A stretch of DNA of 64,000 nt from Arthrobacter agilis. GTDB lineage: Bacteria; Actinomycetota; Actinomycetes; Actinomycetales; Micrococcaceae. Location: assembly GCF_002157505.1 (NCBI RefSeq), contig NZ_NFSC01000024.1, forward strand, positions 1-64,000, read 5' to 3'. Position 1 is the first letter of the stretch, and each line of letters starts with the position of its first letter. Under the pieces are notes generated by a model. That model was not told the DNA's origin. It ran no database searches and saw nothing but the letters and a program-made list of their open reading frames with translations. Both the position numbers and the translations under genes were made by a program. Positions 1 through 8,243 of this stretch are shown in pieces.

Positions 1-416
1 AGTACCCGACGCACGACGAGCAGGGGCCGGAGATCTCCGGGCGCCTGACACGCAAGCGCATCCCGCTCACCAACGACTACCTGCAGGCGGGCCAGCGGTA
101 CCAGTTGCTCGAGCAGTGGGAGAAGGATGACCTCGTCGCCAACTTCGTGACCCTGATCGGGCAGGCGGCCCGCTCCGTGCAGGAACGCATGGTGTGGCAC
201 TTCTACCTGGTCGACGACGAACTCGGAGCCCGCGTCGGGGAAGGACTCGACATCGGCCTCGCGGACATCAAGGACCTGCCTCCGCTCGCCAGCCAGACCC
301 TCTCCGAGGACGAACTGGCCCGCCTGAAGAACCTGGGCAGCAACGGCCCCCGCGACGTCGAGGGCCTGACCATGACCCACTGCGTGCCCAACGAGCACGT
401 CGTCGTGAGCCGCTAG
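1..416 (+). CDS. Catalase, C-terminal part (cut by window edge)
   Basis: The reading frame is open from base 3 and gives 137 residues ending at 416. The text matches the end of clade-3 type haem catalases: a stretch with NDYLQAGQRYQLLEQWEKDD, then LVANFVTLIGQA, then the IQER-like VQERMVWHFYLVDDELG block typical of the catalase-related immune-responsive domain. The haem-binding and catalytic parts lie outside the window. The enzyme would disproportionate hydrogen peroxide in the cytoplasm. The next gene starts about 100 bases downstream on the same strand. Confidence 0.85.
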   Translation, partial: YPTHDEQGPEISGRLTRKRIPLTNDYLQAGQRYQLLEQWEKDDLVANFVTLIGQAARSVQERMVWHFYLVDDELGARVGEGLDIGLADIKDLPPLASQTLSEDELARLKNLGSNGPRDVEGLTMTHCVPNEHVVVSR

Positions 417-518
417 GTGTACTGGGCCGGGACGACCGCGACGGGGAACCCTCCAGAACAAGCCACAGGAAGGGCGCCGGCGCCCCGAGTCGCACAAATT
501 GACGGGACGGAGCAACTG

Positions 519-1121
519 ATGTCCGCACCAGGTCTTCCCTATGTGCGGTCCCTGGTCCTCGTCTCGCTGGTCCTGTCGGTCTCGTCCGCGTCGCACGTCC
601 TCGCGGAGGGCCATCTGCCCGCTCCCGGGGTCCTGCTCCTGTTCGGCGTGCTCCTCCTCGTGCCGATGACGCTGCTCGGCCGGCGCACGCTCTCCCTCCG
701 CTCGTCGCTGCTGGCCATGGGCACCGGCCAGGTCCTGCTGCACACCCTCTTCGGGATGACCGCCGTCCCCGCCGTGTGCAAGAGCTCCTCCGCGCTGCCC
801 GGCCACCATGCCGCGTTCGAACTCGCCTGCTCGCCCGTGACGCGGGACGCCATGGGACCGGCGGCGGCCGACGCCCCCGTCATGGTCCTCCTGCATGCGA
901 TGGCAACGGTCCTCCTGGCCCTCGCCACCTCGCGGAGTGACGAGGCCGCCGCCCTGCTCCGCGCCTGGCTCCTGCCCCTCCTGACCCTTCCCGCCGTCGC
1001 TTCCCCGGCTCCCACGCGCCGCCCGGTCCTCGACGTTCCACCGCCCGTTCCGCCGCTGTCCGTCCACGCCTCGGTCCCTACGCTGCGGGGTCCCCCGCTC
1101 CGCGGACCGCAGCCCGCCTGA
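519..1121 (+). CDS. Hypothetical multi-spanning membrane protein next to ycnI
   Basis: A 200-residue protein starting at ATG 519, preceded by a purine-rich ACGGAGC box; the frame is open further upstream to 417 but that part lacks coding character. There are about four hydrophobic segments (roughly residues 5-25, 30-50, 62-85 and 120-160) and a proline-rich tail. Two cysteines and several His/Met residues (CKSSSALPGHH, LACSP) occur in the middle loop. Membrane proteins of this shape commonly sit next to ycnI in actinobacteria, so a role in copper handling is plausible but is only inferred from context. I do not recognise the family. Confidence 0.6.
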   Translation: MSAPGLPYVRSLVLVSLVLSVSSASHVLAEGHLPAPGVLLLFGVLLLVPMTLLGRRTLSLRSSLLAMGTGQVLLHTLFGMTAVPAVCKSSSALPGHHAAFELACSPVTRDAMGPAAADAPVMVLLHAMATVLLALATSRSDEAAALLRAWLLPLLTLPAVASPAPTRRPVLDVPPPVPPLSVHASVPTLRGPPLRGPQPA

Positions 1122-1235
1122 CCCTGCCTTCTCCGACAGAACCCGGGTCGGCCGGCGGTCATGCCTCGATCCCGATTCCCCGTTCCCTGCTGCCGCCCGC
1201 CCTCGGGCCGCAGCGCATTCCTGAAAGGCAGTTCC

Positions 1236-1982
1236 ATGACCTCGTCCTACCCCCAGCGCGCCTTCACCGGCGTCGTCCTCACCACCGCCGGTCTGATGGC
1301 CCTCGGCCTCGGTGCCGCAAGCGCCCACGTCTCGGTCGCACCTACGTCCACGACCGAGAACGGCTATTCCCAGCTCACCTTCAGCGTGCCCAGCGAGTCC
1401 GAGACCGCAGCGACCAACAAGCTCGAGGTGCAGCTTCCCACCGGTCAGCCCTTCACCTCGGTCCGCGTCAAGCCCGTCGAGGGCTGGACGGCGGAGGTCG
1501 TCTCCGGCGCCCTCCCCGAGCCGGTCACGACGACCGACGGCGCAACGCTCACCGAAGCTCCCCTGTCCGTCGTATGGACCGCGGAACCGGGCGCGGAGAT
1601 CTCGCAGCAGGAATACCAGACCTTCTCGATCTCCGTGGGACCCCTGCCCGAGGCAGGCTCCACGGTGATCCTCCCGACCACCCAGTCCTACACCGATGGT
1701 GAGGTCGTCGAGTGGAACCAGGAGACCGAGGGCGAGGAGGAGCCCGAGAAGCCGGCGCCGTCCTTCGTCACCACCGCCGCGGTCGAGGGCGACGCATCCC
1801 ACGGAGGCCCGGAGGCCACCGTGGCCCCGGAGGCCACCGAGGCCCCGGAGGCCATCGACGCAGAGCAGGCCTCGACGACGGCAGGGTCCCCGTCGGCACT
1901 CGCGTGGGCAGGCCTCGTCGCGGGCCTGCTCGGACTGGCCGCCGGCGGAACCGCGCTGCTCCGGACCCGGCGCAGGGCATAG
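1236..1982 (+). CDS. ycnI: YcnI-family (DUF1775) copper-associated exported protein
   Basis: Start chosen at ATG 1236 behind GAAAGGCAG; 248 residues. A Sec signal peptide ends in ASA so that the mature protein begins with His (HVSVAPTSTTE). This histidine is the copper ligand known for YcnI proteins; a conserved Trp appears in VEGWTAEVV. The DUF1775 beta-sandwich covers about residues 28-170. It is followed by an acidic Pro/Glu/Ala linker with a repeated PEAT-like unit (DNA 1806-1855) and one C-terminal transmembrane helix with a TRRRA end, so it is probably tethered on the outer face of the membrane. It probably forms a unit with the membrane protein upstream. The copper role comes from the family; no measured function is implied. 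Confidence 0.85.
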   Translation: MTSSYPQRAFTGVVLTTAGLMALGLGAASAHVSVAPTSTTENGYSQLTFSVPSESETAATNKLEVQLPTGQPFTSVRVKPVEGWTAEVVSGALPEPVTTTDGATLTEAPLSVVWTAEPGAEISQQEYQTFSISVGPLPEAGSTVILPTTQSYTDGEVVEWNQETEGEEEPEKPAPSFVTTAAVEGDASHGGPEATVAPEATEAPEAIDAEQASTTAGSPSALAWAGLVAGLLGLAAGGTALLRTRRRA

Positions 1983-2212
1983 GCCCTGCCCGACTGGTGC
2001 GGCACTTAGGGCCTGGTACCGCACCGGTGACTCGGACAATCACGTGGCGTGCGGCAAATAGAAGCCTGCGGTAGCGCCATAGCTGTCTCCACTATCGCCC
2101 TATATCTGGCAGGGCTGGTTCTTGTCATGAAACTGACGACAATTGAGTAAGAGCGCTGCTAGCATCGCGGCGGTTGCAGTGCAGCTGAGGTGTGACGCGT
2201 AATCGATCGCCG

Positions 2213-2260
2213 ATAACCTAGGTTATGTCAGGTAACGGTTCGGGAAGGGGTCGGACCCCT
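2213..2260. promoter_or_regulatory. Perfect 14-bp palindrome and short GC hairpin
   Basis: ATAACCTAGGTTAT at 2213-2226 is a perfect palindrome. AGGGGTC/GACCCCT at 2246-2260 is a compact GC-rich inverted repeat just beyond the end of the leftward DUF1016 gene and may act as its terminator. The remaining intergenic DNA from 1983 to 2278 shows nothing else that I can support. Confidence 0.35.
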
Positions 2261-2278
2261 CCTATTCAGTGCTCACTG

Positions 2279-3349
2279 CTACTCAGTACTCTCCGATGCG
2301 ATCTGATCGAACGCCGCGGTTAGTTCGTCGGCCGCCGGCAGGGCGCGTTGTTCCGCGGCCGGCAGGTTCTCGTAGGTGTAGGTGGAGACCGCCATGGGTG
2401 ACTCGGAGCGGCCGAGTGCGTAGCGGACGGTGTGGTCGTTCTTGCTGCCGCAGATCAGGATCCCGACAGTATCGTTGTGCGCTTCGCGGCGGAGCTTGTC
2501 ATCGACCAGGGCGACGTAGAAGTTCAGCTTCCCGGCGTACTCGGGCTGGAACTTGCCGGTCTTGAGTTCGATGACGACGTAGCGCAGCTGCTCGACATGG
2601 AAGAACAGCAGGTCGATGTAGAAGTCGTCTCCCTCGACCTCGAGGTGCACCTGCCGGCCGACGAACGCGAACCCAGGCCCGAGCTCCCGGAGGGTGTCGA
2701 CGATACGGTCCATGAGGGCCTGCTCGAGGTCACGCTCGGCAACCTCGCCGGACAGTCCGAGGAACTCAAAGGCATACGGATCCTTGGCGACCTGCTGGGC
2801 CAGTTCGGAATCAGCGGCTGCGAGTTGGCGGCTGAAGTTCGACGGTGCTGTGCCGGTGCGCTCCATTGACTTGTTCATGATCATGTTTGCCAGCACGTTT
2901 CTGGACCAGCCGTACTCCACTGCTGCCGCGGCATACCAGTCGCGCGGTTCACGGGCATCGAGCTTGTCCAGGAGCAGGACGACGTGGCCCCACGGCAATT
3001 GTCCAACAGCCTGTTGGACAATTGCGTCCACCTCCTACGCCGCCGCGAAGGCCCGCATGTACTGCAGGTTGCTCCGCGACAAACCGGTCATGTCCGGGAA
3101 CTCCGCCCGCAGATCATCCGCCAGCCTCTTCATGACCCCAGTCCCCCACCCCTGACGCTCACGCCGGACGAGGATCTTGTGGCCCAGGTGCCAGTACAGC
3201 TCAATCAACTGCGTGTTGACCGTCCGTTGGGCTCTCTGGCGGGCCCGACGAACGCGCTCCTTCAGTGCCTGCAGGGTTGAACTGTACTCGTCAGGCAAGG
3301 CGACATCAGAGGTTCTCATGCGACCCATCTTTTCAGGACCATCCGCCAC
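2279..3349 (-). pseudogene. DUF1016 (PDDEXK) nuclease gene interrupted by an in-frame amber codon
   Basis: Two consecutive pieces lie in the same reading frame. Residues 1-104 carry the DUF1016 N-terminal domain (TVNTQLIELYWHLGHKIL to LSRSNLQYMRAFAAA). After TAG at 3037-3035 the frame continues with E-V-D-AIVQQAVGQLPWGHV and the complete PD-(D/E)XK nuclease domain (FAFVGRQVHLEVEGDDFYIDLLFFH, then VVIELKTGKFQPEYAGKLNFY). In the family the stop position is normally Trp (AFAxAW), so one TGG to TAG change explains it. A GTG at 3031 could allow reinitiation and a split but working protein. Members resemble YhcG, associated with restriction and defence loci. A sequencing error cannot be excluded. 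Confidence 0.8.
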
Positions 3350-3574
3350 TGACGCCCAGCGCCATGGCGGCGCCGCCGGAATCTGATAAGCACGACCGCG
3401 GCGCGTATAGGCACCATCTGTCAGGCCTCCGACTGCCGTGTTGGATCAAGTGGCACCACGAGCGGCTGTTCGTTGCAGGATCGGGAATGGCTGTCAGCGC
3501 GACCGATCAAGGGCGGCCTCCATTCGCGTGTACCCTGTTGCAACGCCCCCACGACGATTGGACTGAGATACACC

Positions 3575-3880
3575 ATGGCAACGGACTACGACGAGCCACG
3601 CGTTCGCCCGGAGGACCAGCCGGCCAACGAGTCCCTCGAGGCGATCCAGGCACAGCGCAGCGCGACCACGCAGACCGCGCTGATCGATGTTGAGGACGGC
3701 GAAACTGTTGAAGGCATCGACCTTCCGGGGGCCGACCTCTCGCACGAGGAACTCCTGATCCAGGTGATCCCGCAGCAGGAGGACGAGTTCACCTGCATGT
3801 CCTGTTTCCTGGTGCATCACCGCAGCCAGCTTGCGCGCGAGAAGAACGGCGACAAGTTCTGCACCGAGTGCGAGGGCTAA
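3575..3880 (+). CDS. DUF4193 family zinc-ribbon protein
   Basis: A 101-residue protein with start ATG 3575. It has the DUF4193 layout of actinobacteria: an N-terminal MATDYDEPR, an acidic middle part and a C-terminal four-cysteine ribbon (CMSC near residue 78, CTEC near residue 97) that should bind one zinc ion. Function in the family is unknown; small ribbons of this kind suggest contact with nucleic acid or RNA polymerase. It stands alone here, with a divergent broken DUF1016 gene to the left. Confidence 0.85.
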   Translation: MATDYDEPRVRPEDQPANESLEAIQAQRSATTQTALIDVEDGETVEGIDLPGADLSHEELLIQVIPQQEDEFTCMSCFLVHHRSQLAREKNGDKFCTECEG

Positions 3881-3931
3881 CCACCAGCTGGCCGCAACCG
3901 CGCTGATGACACGGAACCATCCGACCGTCCG

Positions 3932-4093
3932 TTGCGGGACACGCCTCCTCCGTGGCAAAGAGGGTTTTGTCTGGTTATCACCTTGGTCGCCCTCGGCATC
4001 GGGCTCGCCGTGGAGGAACATGCTCCTTTGTTGATCCTTGGAGCAATCGCCTGCTTCACTGCCGCCGGGTCCTCCCTCTGCATTGGCAAATGA
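3932..4093 (+). CDS. Possible small membrane protein (TTG start)
   Basis: In the same frame as the DUF4193 gene, after its TAA stop, the frame stays open to a TGA at 4091-4093. The encoded text from TTG 3932 is a strongly hydrophobic 53-residue peptide (VITLVALGIGLAVEEHAPLL, then ILGAIACFTAAGSSLC) with two potential membrane segments. There is no good ribosome binding site, and it could equally be a remnant of a larger membrane protein. The rest of 4094-4264 holds nothing recognisable. Confidence 0.25.
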   Translation: MRDTPPPWQRGFCLVITLVALGIGLAVEEHAPLLILGAIACFTAAGSSLCIGK

Positions 4094-4264
4094 ACGGGCA
4101 AGGACCGCTGCCACGAGTACCGGTACGAGGATGAAGAACCCCCGCTATAACGGAGGGCTGCTGGGTTGAAGGCACATTCATATCTAGCACCGGTACTCGG
4201 ATGACTACCGAGCGGCTCGGAGACAGCATTCTTCGATTTGGTAGAAAGCCTCCGGGAAGAGGTC

Positions 4265-5161
4265 TTAGGAGTAGAGCTCTATTGCTAGGTCGATCATTGC
4301 CGTCGTGCTCTGTGACGGTCTGACAGTTTTCGGCCACACGATTGCAACGGGGATGCTGCGCAGGGCCGGCCGGATCGGGCGTACAACGAGCGGGCGCCCT
4401 TCGTAGGATAGGTCGCCGGCAGGTTGCTGCACGAGGATCGCGTAGCCCATTCCACGTCCAACGAGGGATCGGGTGACCTCGTAGTCGGTGGTACGGAACC
4501 GGATATTCGGTTCTAGGCCGGCGGTGGAGAACATTGTCATGGTGTTTTCACGGCTCGGATTGACGTCCAGCAGGACCATGGGATCATTCGCGACGTCGGC
4601 CAGTGAGAGCTCAGGCCGGGCCGCGAGACGGTGGTCCGCGGCGAGCACGATCGAGGGTGCGGCGTCATACAACCTCTGCCGGAGCAATCCGGCCGGCAAG
4701 GACAGGTCATATGCGATGGCGGCATCCAATTGCCCGGACGCAAGTCGTGTCTGAACCTCTGACTGGGAGCCGTCATAGAAATCGAGCTCGACTAGCGGGT
4801 AGCGCTTGCCGTAGTGGTCGATGAGTCTGGCAAGAACGGTGGGGGCGAGTGTCAGGTAGCAGCCAAGGGTCAGCGATCCTCGGAGCTCGGCTCCCGCGTT
4901 GGCAGCGTGCAATTCAAGATCAGATGCTGCGTTCAGCAGGCTTTTTGCGCGGCCCAATACGTACTGACCAGCGGCGGTAAGGGTCACACCGTGAGCTTTG
5001 CGCCTAATGGTCAACTGCGCGTCGAAAACGTGCTCAAGGCTGTTAACCGATCCCGAGATGGCCGACTGCGATACATGTAGGGCCTCAGCCGCCGCCGAGA
5101 TGCTTCCGCTATCGGCGACGGCAACGAAAGCCTCCAACTGCCGCAGTGTGTAGCGCGCCAT
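4265..5161 (-). CDS. LysR-family regulator of the adjacent P450 operon
   Basis: 298 residues with start ATG 5161 behind GCGAGG. The winged-helix HTH lies at about residues 4-62 (LRQLEAFVAVADSGSISAAA, then SQSAISGSVNSLE). The effector-binding domain follows from about residue 92 (LRGSLTLGCYLTLAPTVLAR). It is divergent from the P450 gene with 117 bases between the starts, the classic LysR activator arrangement. It is a paralogue of the LysR at 17960-18883 (same RRKA.GV.LT.AG wing and the same GCY segment). The inducer is probably the P450 substrate or a product. Confidence 0.9.
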   Translation of the reverse strand: MARYTLRQLEAFVAVADSGSISAAAEALHVSQSAISGSVNSLEHVFDAQLTIRRKAHGVTLTAAGQYVLGRAKSLLNAASDLELHAANAGAELRGSLTLGCYLTLAPTVLARLIDHYGKRYPLVELDFYDGSQSEVQTRLASGQLDAAIAYDLSLPAGLLRQRLYDAAPSIVLAADHRLAARPELSLADVANDPMVLLDVNPSRENTMTMFSTAGLEPNIRFRTTDYEVTRSLVGRGMGYAILVQQPAGDLSYEGRPLVVRPIRPALRSIPVAIVWPKTVRPSQSTTAMIDLAIELYS

Positions 5162-5278
5162 TTAATACCTCGCTAAAAACGTGGATGTTGAGCTGATAAA
5201 TGTACTTTACCCAAGGATATGCCTGACATCACACTGAAGTGACGCAATGAAGCATCCACCAGCGCAAGGAGACCAACG
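5162..5278. promoter_or_regulatory. Divergent LysR/P450 promoter region
   Basis: This 117-base intergenic region must carry both promoters and the LysR site. An ACTTTAC box at 5204-5210 recurs as ACTTTA at 17001-17006 (upstream of P450 no. 2) and ACTTTAC at 18922-18928 (upstream of LysR no. 2). The P450 start is preceded by GCAAGGAGACCAACG. No single T-N11-A site stands out enough to be named. Confidence 0.45.
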
Positions 5279-6595
5279 ATGGCCATCCAGGAAACCCAGG
5301 AGGCCGCGAGCTGCCCTTACACGGGGGCGCTCCCGGGTAATTCAACCGCCCGGTCAGTGTTACCGACCGAGGTCCTGCCGAGTCCGCATGCTACCGAGAG
5401 CGCTGTGACCGAGGCCGCCTCCGGCCGAGAGGCGCCGGTGGCAGACTGGGTCACCATCCCGGACCTCCACAAGAACCCTTTCCCGATTTACCAGCGGATG
5501 CGCGAGCAGGCCCCCGTGCACTGGGTTCCGGCGGTGAACCGATACATGGTCACCAGTTACGGCGCCTGCCACACGATCGAGCAGGATGCCGAAACCTTCT
5601 CGGCCAACGAAACCGGCTCGCTCATGAAGCGCGCCATGGGCCACTCGATGCTGCGCAAGGACGACCCGGAACACAAGGTGGATCGGGATTCGTATGGGGC
5701 CACGTTGCGCCCGGGAACCATCAAGAACCACTGGACGACGATCTTCGAGCTTAATAACGAGAAATACCTGAATGAACTGCTGGCCAAGGGACCCGGCTCT
5801 GATTTCGTCTGGGACTATGCCGCTCCCTACGCTGCCGAGAACCTCCGGCTGATCTGCGGCTTTCACAACTCCACCCAGCAGGACATGCAGCGCTGGAGCC
5901 AGACCATGATCGACGGCACCGGCAACTACGCCGACGATCCTGAGGTATGGGCTAAGAGCGAGCAATCCTCAGCTGAAGTGGATGCCGCTATCGATGAGAT
6001 GCTGCCCTACTTCAAAGAGAACCCGGATCACTCATTACTCTCAGGCCTCGCCTCGATGCCGATTCCGCTCGAGGCTATCCGCGCCAACCTGAAGATGACG
6101 ATCGGTGGCGGCCTGAACGAACCCCGTGACGTACTCGCCACCACCGTATGGGCGCTGCTGAACAACCCTGATCAGCTCGACGCTGTGAAGAACAACCCGA
6201 AGCTGAACGCGACGGCTTTCGAGGAGTCCGTGCGCTGGGTCGCCCCCATCGGTATGTACCCGCGCGAAACCATCCGGGACACCGTGCTCGAGGGGGTGCG
6301 ACTGCCAAAGGGCTCGCGGGTCGGTGTTGTACTTGGTGCCGCCAACCGCGACCCGGCCGTCTTCGAGGACCCCGAAACGTTCAACATCCACCGCCCGAAG
6401 AAACCGCACCTGGGCTTCGGCGGCGGGGCACACTTCTGCGCCGGCACGTGGGTAGCTCGCGCACAAGTCGCCCAGATCGCGATGCCTTCCGTTTTCGAAA
6501 GACTTCCCGGACTGCGGCTCGACCCGGATAACGCCTCCGTCGATGCCGGCTGGGTTTTCCGCGGCCTGATCAAAATGCCCATCACCTGGGGCTAG
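5279..6595 (+). CDS. Cytochrome P450 no. 1, CYP255/GcoA-like, class I
   Basis: 438 residues. Haem motif FGGGAHFCAG with Cys387 as the thiolate ligand; ExxR at E316-R319. The I-helix reads TIGGGLNEPRD (N280-E281-P282): the usual acid-Thr pair is replaced by Asn-Glu-Pro, as in guaiacol O-demethylase GcoA, which reads MQEPG at this place from memory. The C-terminal GWVFRGLIKMPITWG also resembles GcoA. The first 55 residues are a poorly conserved Cys/Pro-containing extension (SCPYTG). It heads an operon with its own ferredoxin and reductase. A hydroxylation or O-demethylation of a small aromatic or terpenoid is possible; the substrate cannot be read from sequence. Confidence 0.9.
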   Translation: MAIQETQEAASCPYTGALPGNSTARSVLPTEVLPSPHATESAVTEAASGREAPVADWVTIPDLHKNPFPIYQRMREQAPVHWVPAVNRYMVTSYGACHTIEQDAETFSANETGSLMKRAMGHSMLRKDDPEHKVDRDSYGATLRPGTIKNHWTTIFELNNEKYLNELLAKGPGSDFVWDYAAPYAAENLRLICGFHNSTQQDMQRWSQTMIDGTGNYADDPEVWAKSEQSSAEVDAAIDEMLPYFKENPDHSLLSGLASMPIPLEAIRANLKMTIGGGLNEPRDVLATTVWALLNNPDQLDAVKNNPKLNATAFEESVRWVAPIGMYPRETIRDTVLEGVRLPKGSRVGVVLGAANRDPAVFEDPETFNIHRPKKPHLGFGGGAHFCAGTWVARAQVAQIAMPSVFERLPGLRLDPDNASVDAGWVFRGLIKMPITWG

Positions 6596-6628
6596 GCCCC
6601 ATTCCATCGTTCCTGCAAGGAGAGAACC

Positions 6629-6952
6629 ATGCCCAGCATCACCTTCACCCAGCCCTCCGGTGTCACCGACGTCGTCACCGTCCAAGACGGCACCTCCCTG
6701 ATGCGCGCAGCCGTCACCAACGGCGTCGACGGAATTGTAGGAGAGTGCGGCGGACAAGCGATGTGCGCCACCTGCCATGTCTATGTGCGTCCCGAATTTG
6801 CCGACGTACTTCCTGAGGTCGGGGACGACGAGGAAGAGATGCTGGACTGCACCACCGCCGAACGCACTGATCGCTCACGACTGGGCTGCCAGATTCTGGC
6901 CAGCGCGGACCTGGACGGGCTCGTCGTCGATGTCCCCGCAGATCAGGTATAG
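6629..6952 (+). CDS. [2Fe-2S] ferredoxin, putidaredoxin type
   Basis: 107 residues. The cluster ligands are C40, C46, C49 and C87, the C-X5-C-X2-C...C pattern of vertebrate-type/putidaredoxin ferredoxins. The acidic patch DDEEEMLD after the cluster loop is the usual docking surface for P450. Start ATG 6629 follows CAAGGAGAGAACC. It sits 33 bases after the P450 and 3 bases before the reductase, so it is the electron carrier between the two. Confidence 0.92.
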   Translation: MPSITFTQPSGVTDVVTVQDGTSLMRAAVTNGVDGIVGECGGQAMCATCHVYVRPEFADVLPEVGDDEEEMLDCTTAERTDRSRLGCQILASADLDGLVVDVPADQV

Positions 6953-6955
6953 GTC

Positions 6956-8197
6956 ATGAGCGTTGTCATCATAGGTGGCGGACAGGCAGGCCTGCAGGTC
7001 GCGGATTCGCTGCGCGGTGGTGGGTACATGGACAACATCACCATCATCGCTGACGAGCCTGAGCTGCCCTATCAGCGCCCACCGCTGTCCAAGGACTACC
7101 TTGCACCGGGCAAGAAGCCCACGCCCCTGCCACTGCGTGGTGGTTCCTTCTTTGCCGACAAGAAGATCGAACTACGTGCCGGGGTCGCAGCCACCTCTGT
7201 CGACCGTTCGGCCCGTACGGTGCACCTGGCAGATGGTGCCGCGCTGCCCTACGAACACCTGGTGTTCGCTACCGGAGCCGCCAATCGTGTGCTCGCTTGC
7301 GCAGGTGCTGATCTGGACGGCGTCCACGGGCTGAAGACCCTGCACGACGCCGAAAGGCTGCACGCCGCACTCACGGCTGCACGCAATGTCGTCGTCATCG
7401 GTGCAGGGTTCATCGGCCTGGAGTTCGCCGCGGCAGCCCGCGCCCACGGCTGCGAGGTGACCGTTCTGGAATTCGCTCCCCGCCCGATGGGGCGGGCGCT
7501 GAGTCCCGCAATGGGCAAGTGGTTCACCAGTGCGCATGCCGCGCTCGGAGTTCGGTTGCGGCTGAACGAAGGCATCGACCATTTCGAGGCCGGACCAGAC
7601 GGTCACGTTGGCGCCGCCGTCTCCACTATTGGAACCAGTTATGCCGCGGATCTGGTGGTCGTGGGCATCGGAGTCATTCCCAATGACATTCTCGCCACCG
7701 CTGCCGGGCTAGCGACAGCTAACGGGATAGTCGTGGACGAGGCATTGCGCACCTCAGACCCGGCTATCCTTGCCGTCGGGGACTGCGCGAACTTCCCCAG
7801 TGTCCACGCCGGAACCCGGATACGCCTCGAATCGGTGCAGAACGCAACCGACCAAGGACGTCATGCTGCGCAAACCATCCTGGGCAAACCGGCCGCCTAC
7901 GCCGAACTACCGTGGTTCTGGAGTACCCAGGGTGGCTTCCGGCTCCAGATCGCCGGACTTTCAGCACCAGGTGATGAGACGGTCCTCAACGGTGACCCGG
8001 AAACCAGCAGGTTCTCCATACTGTGCTTTCGTGACGGCCGCCTCTCAGCAGTGGAGTCAATGAATTCGCCCGCAGACCATATGGCCGCTCGCAAGCTGCT
8101 CGCCTCAAGCTGGGGACCGGCACCTGAAGAGGCCGCAACCCCGGGTTTCAGCCTGAAAACCTTTGCCCGGGAGTCACTGCTCGGTTCAACGCAATGA
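6956..8197 (+). CDS. FAD-dependent ferredoxin reductase (putidaredoxin reductase type)
   Basis: 413 residues. The N-terminal dinucleotide motif GGGQAG (residues 7-12) binds FAD, PYQRPPLSKDYL is the family signature, and VVIGAGFIGLEFA around residue 145 is the NAD(P)H site. ILAVGDCANFPS near residue 265 is the second FAD motif. The C-terminal part (LESVQNATDQGRHAA to SPADHMAARKLL) is the reductase-specific domain. It passes electrons from NAD(P)H to the ferredoxin. A broken relative of its last third lies at 17063-17561. Confidence 0.92.
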   Translation: MSVVIIGGGQAGLQVADSLRGGGYMDNITIIADEPELPYQRPPLSKDYLAPGKKPTPLPLRGGSFFADKKIELRAGVAATSVDRSARTVHLADGAALPYEHLVFATGAANRVLACAGADLDGVHGLKTLHDAERLHAALTAARNVVVIGAGFIGLEFAAAARAHGCEVTVLEFAPRPMGRALSPAMGKWFTSAHAALGVRLRLNEGIDHFEAGPDGHVGAAVSTIGTSYAADLVVVGIGVIPNDILATAAGLATANGIVVDEALRTSDPAILAVGDCANFPSVHAGTRIRLESVQNATDQGRHAAQTILGKPAAYAELPWFWSTQGGFRLQIAGLSAPGDETVLNGDPETSRFSILCFRDGRLSAVESMNSPADHMAARKLLASSWGPAPEEAATPGFSLKTFARESLLGSTQ

Positions 8198-8243
8198 TGA
8201 ATCCCCTCCGCTACACGCCATCACATCCACTGCAGGAGAAACC

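Noticed and set aside
1800..1860. Repeated ccggaggccacc units as a DNA repeat element
   Set aside because: Explained by the coding PEAT-like linker of the YcnI protein.
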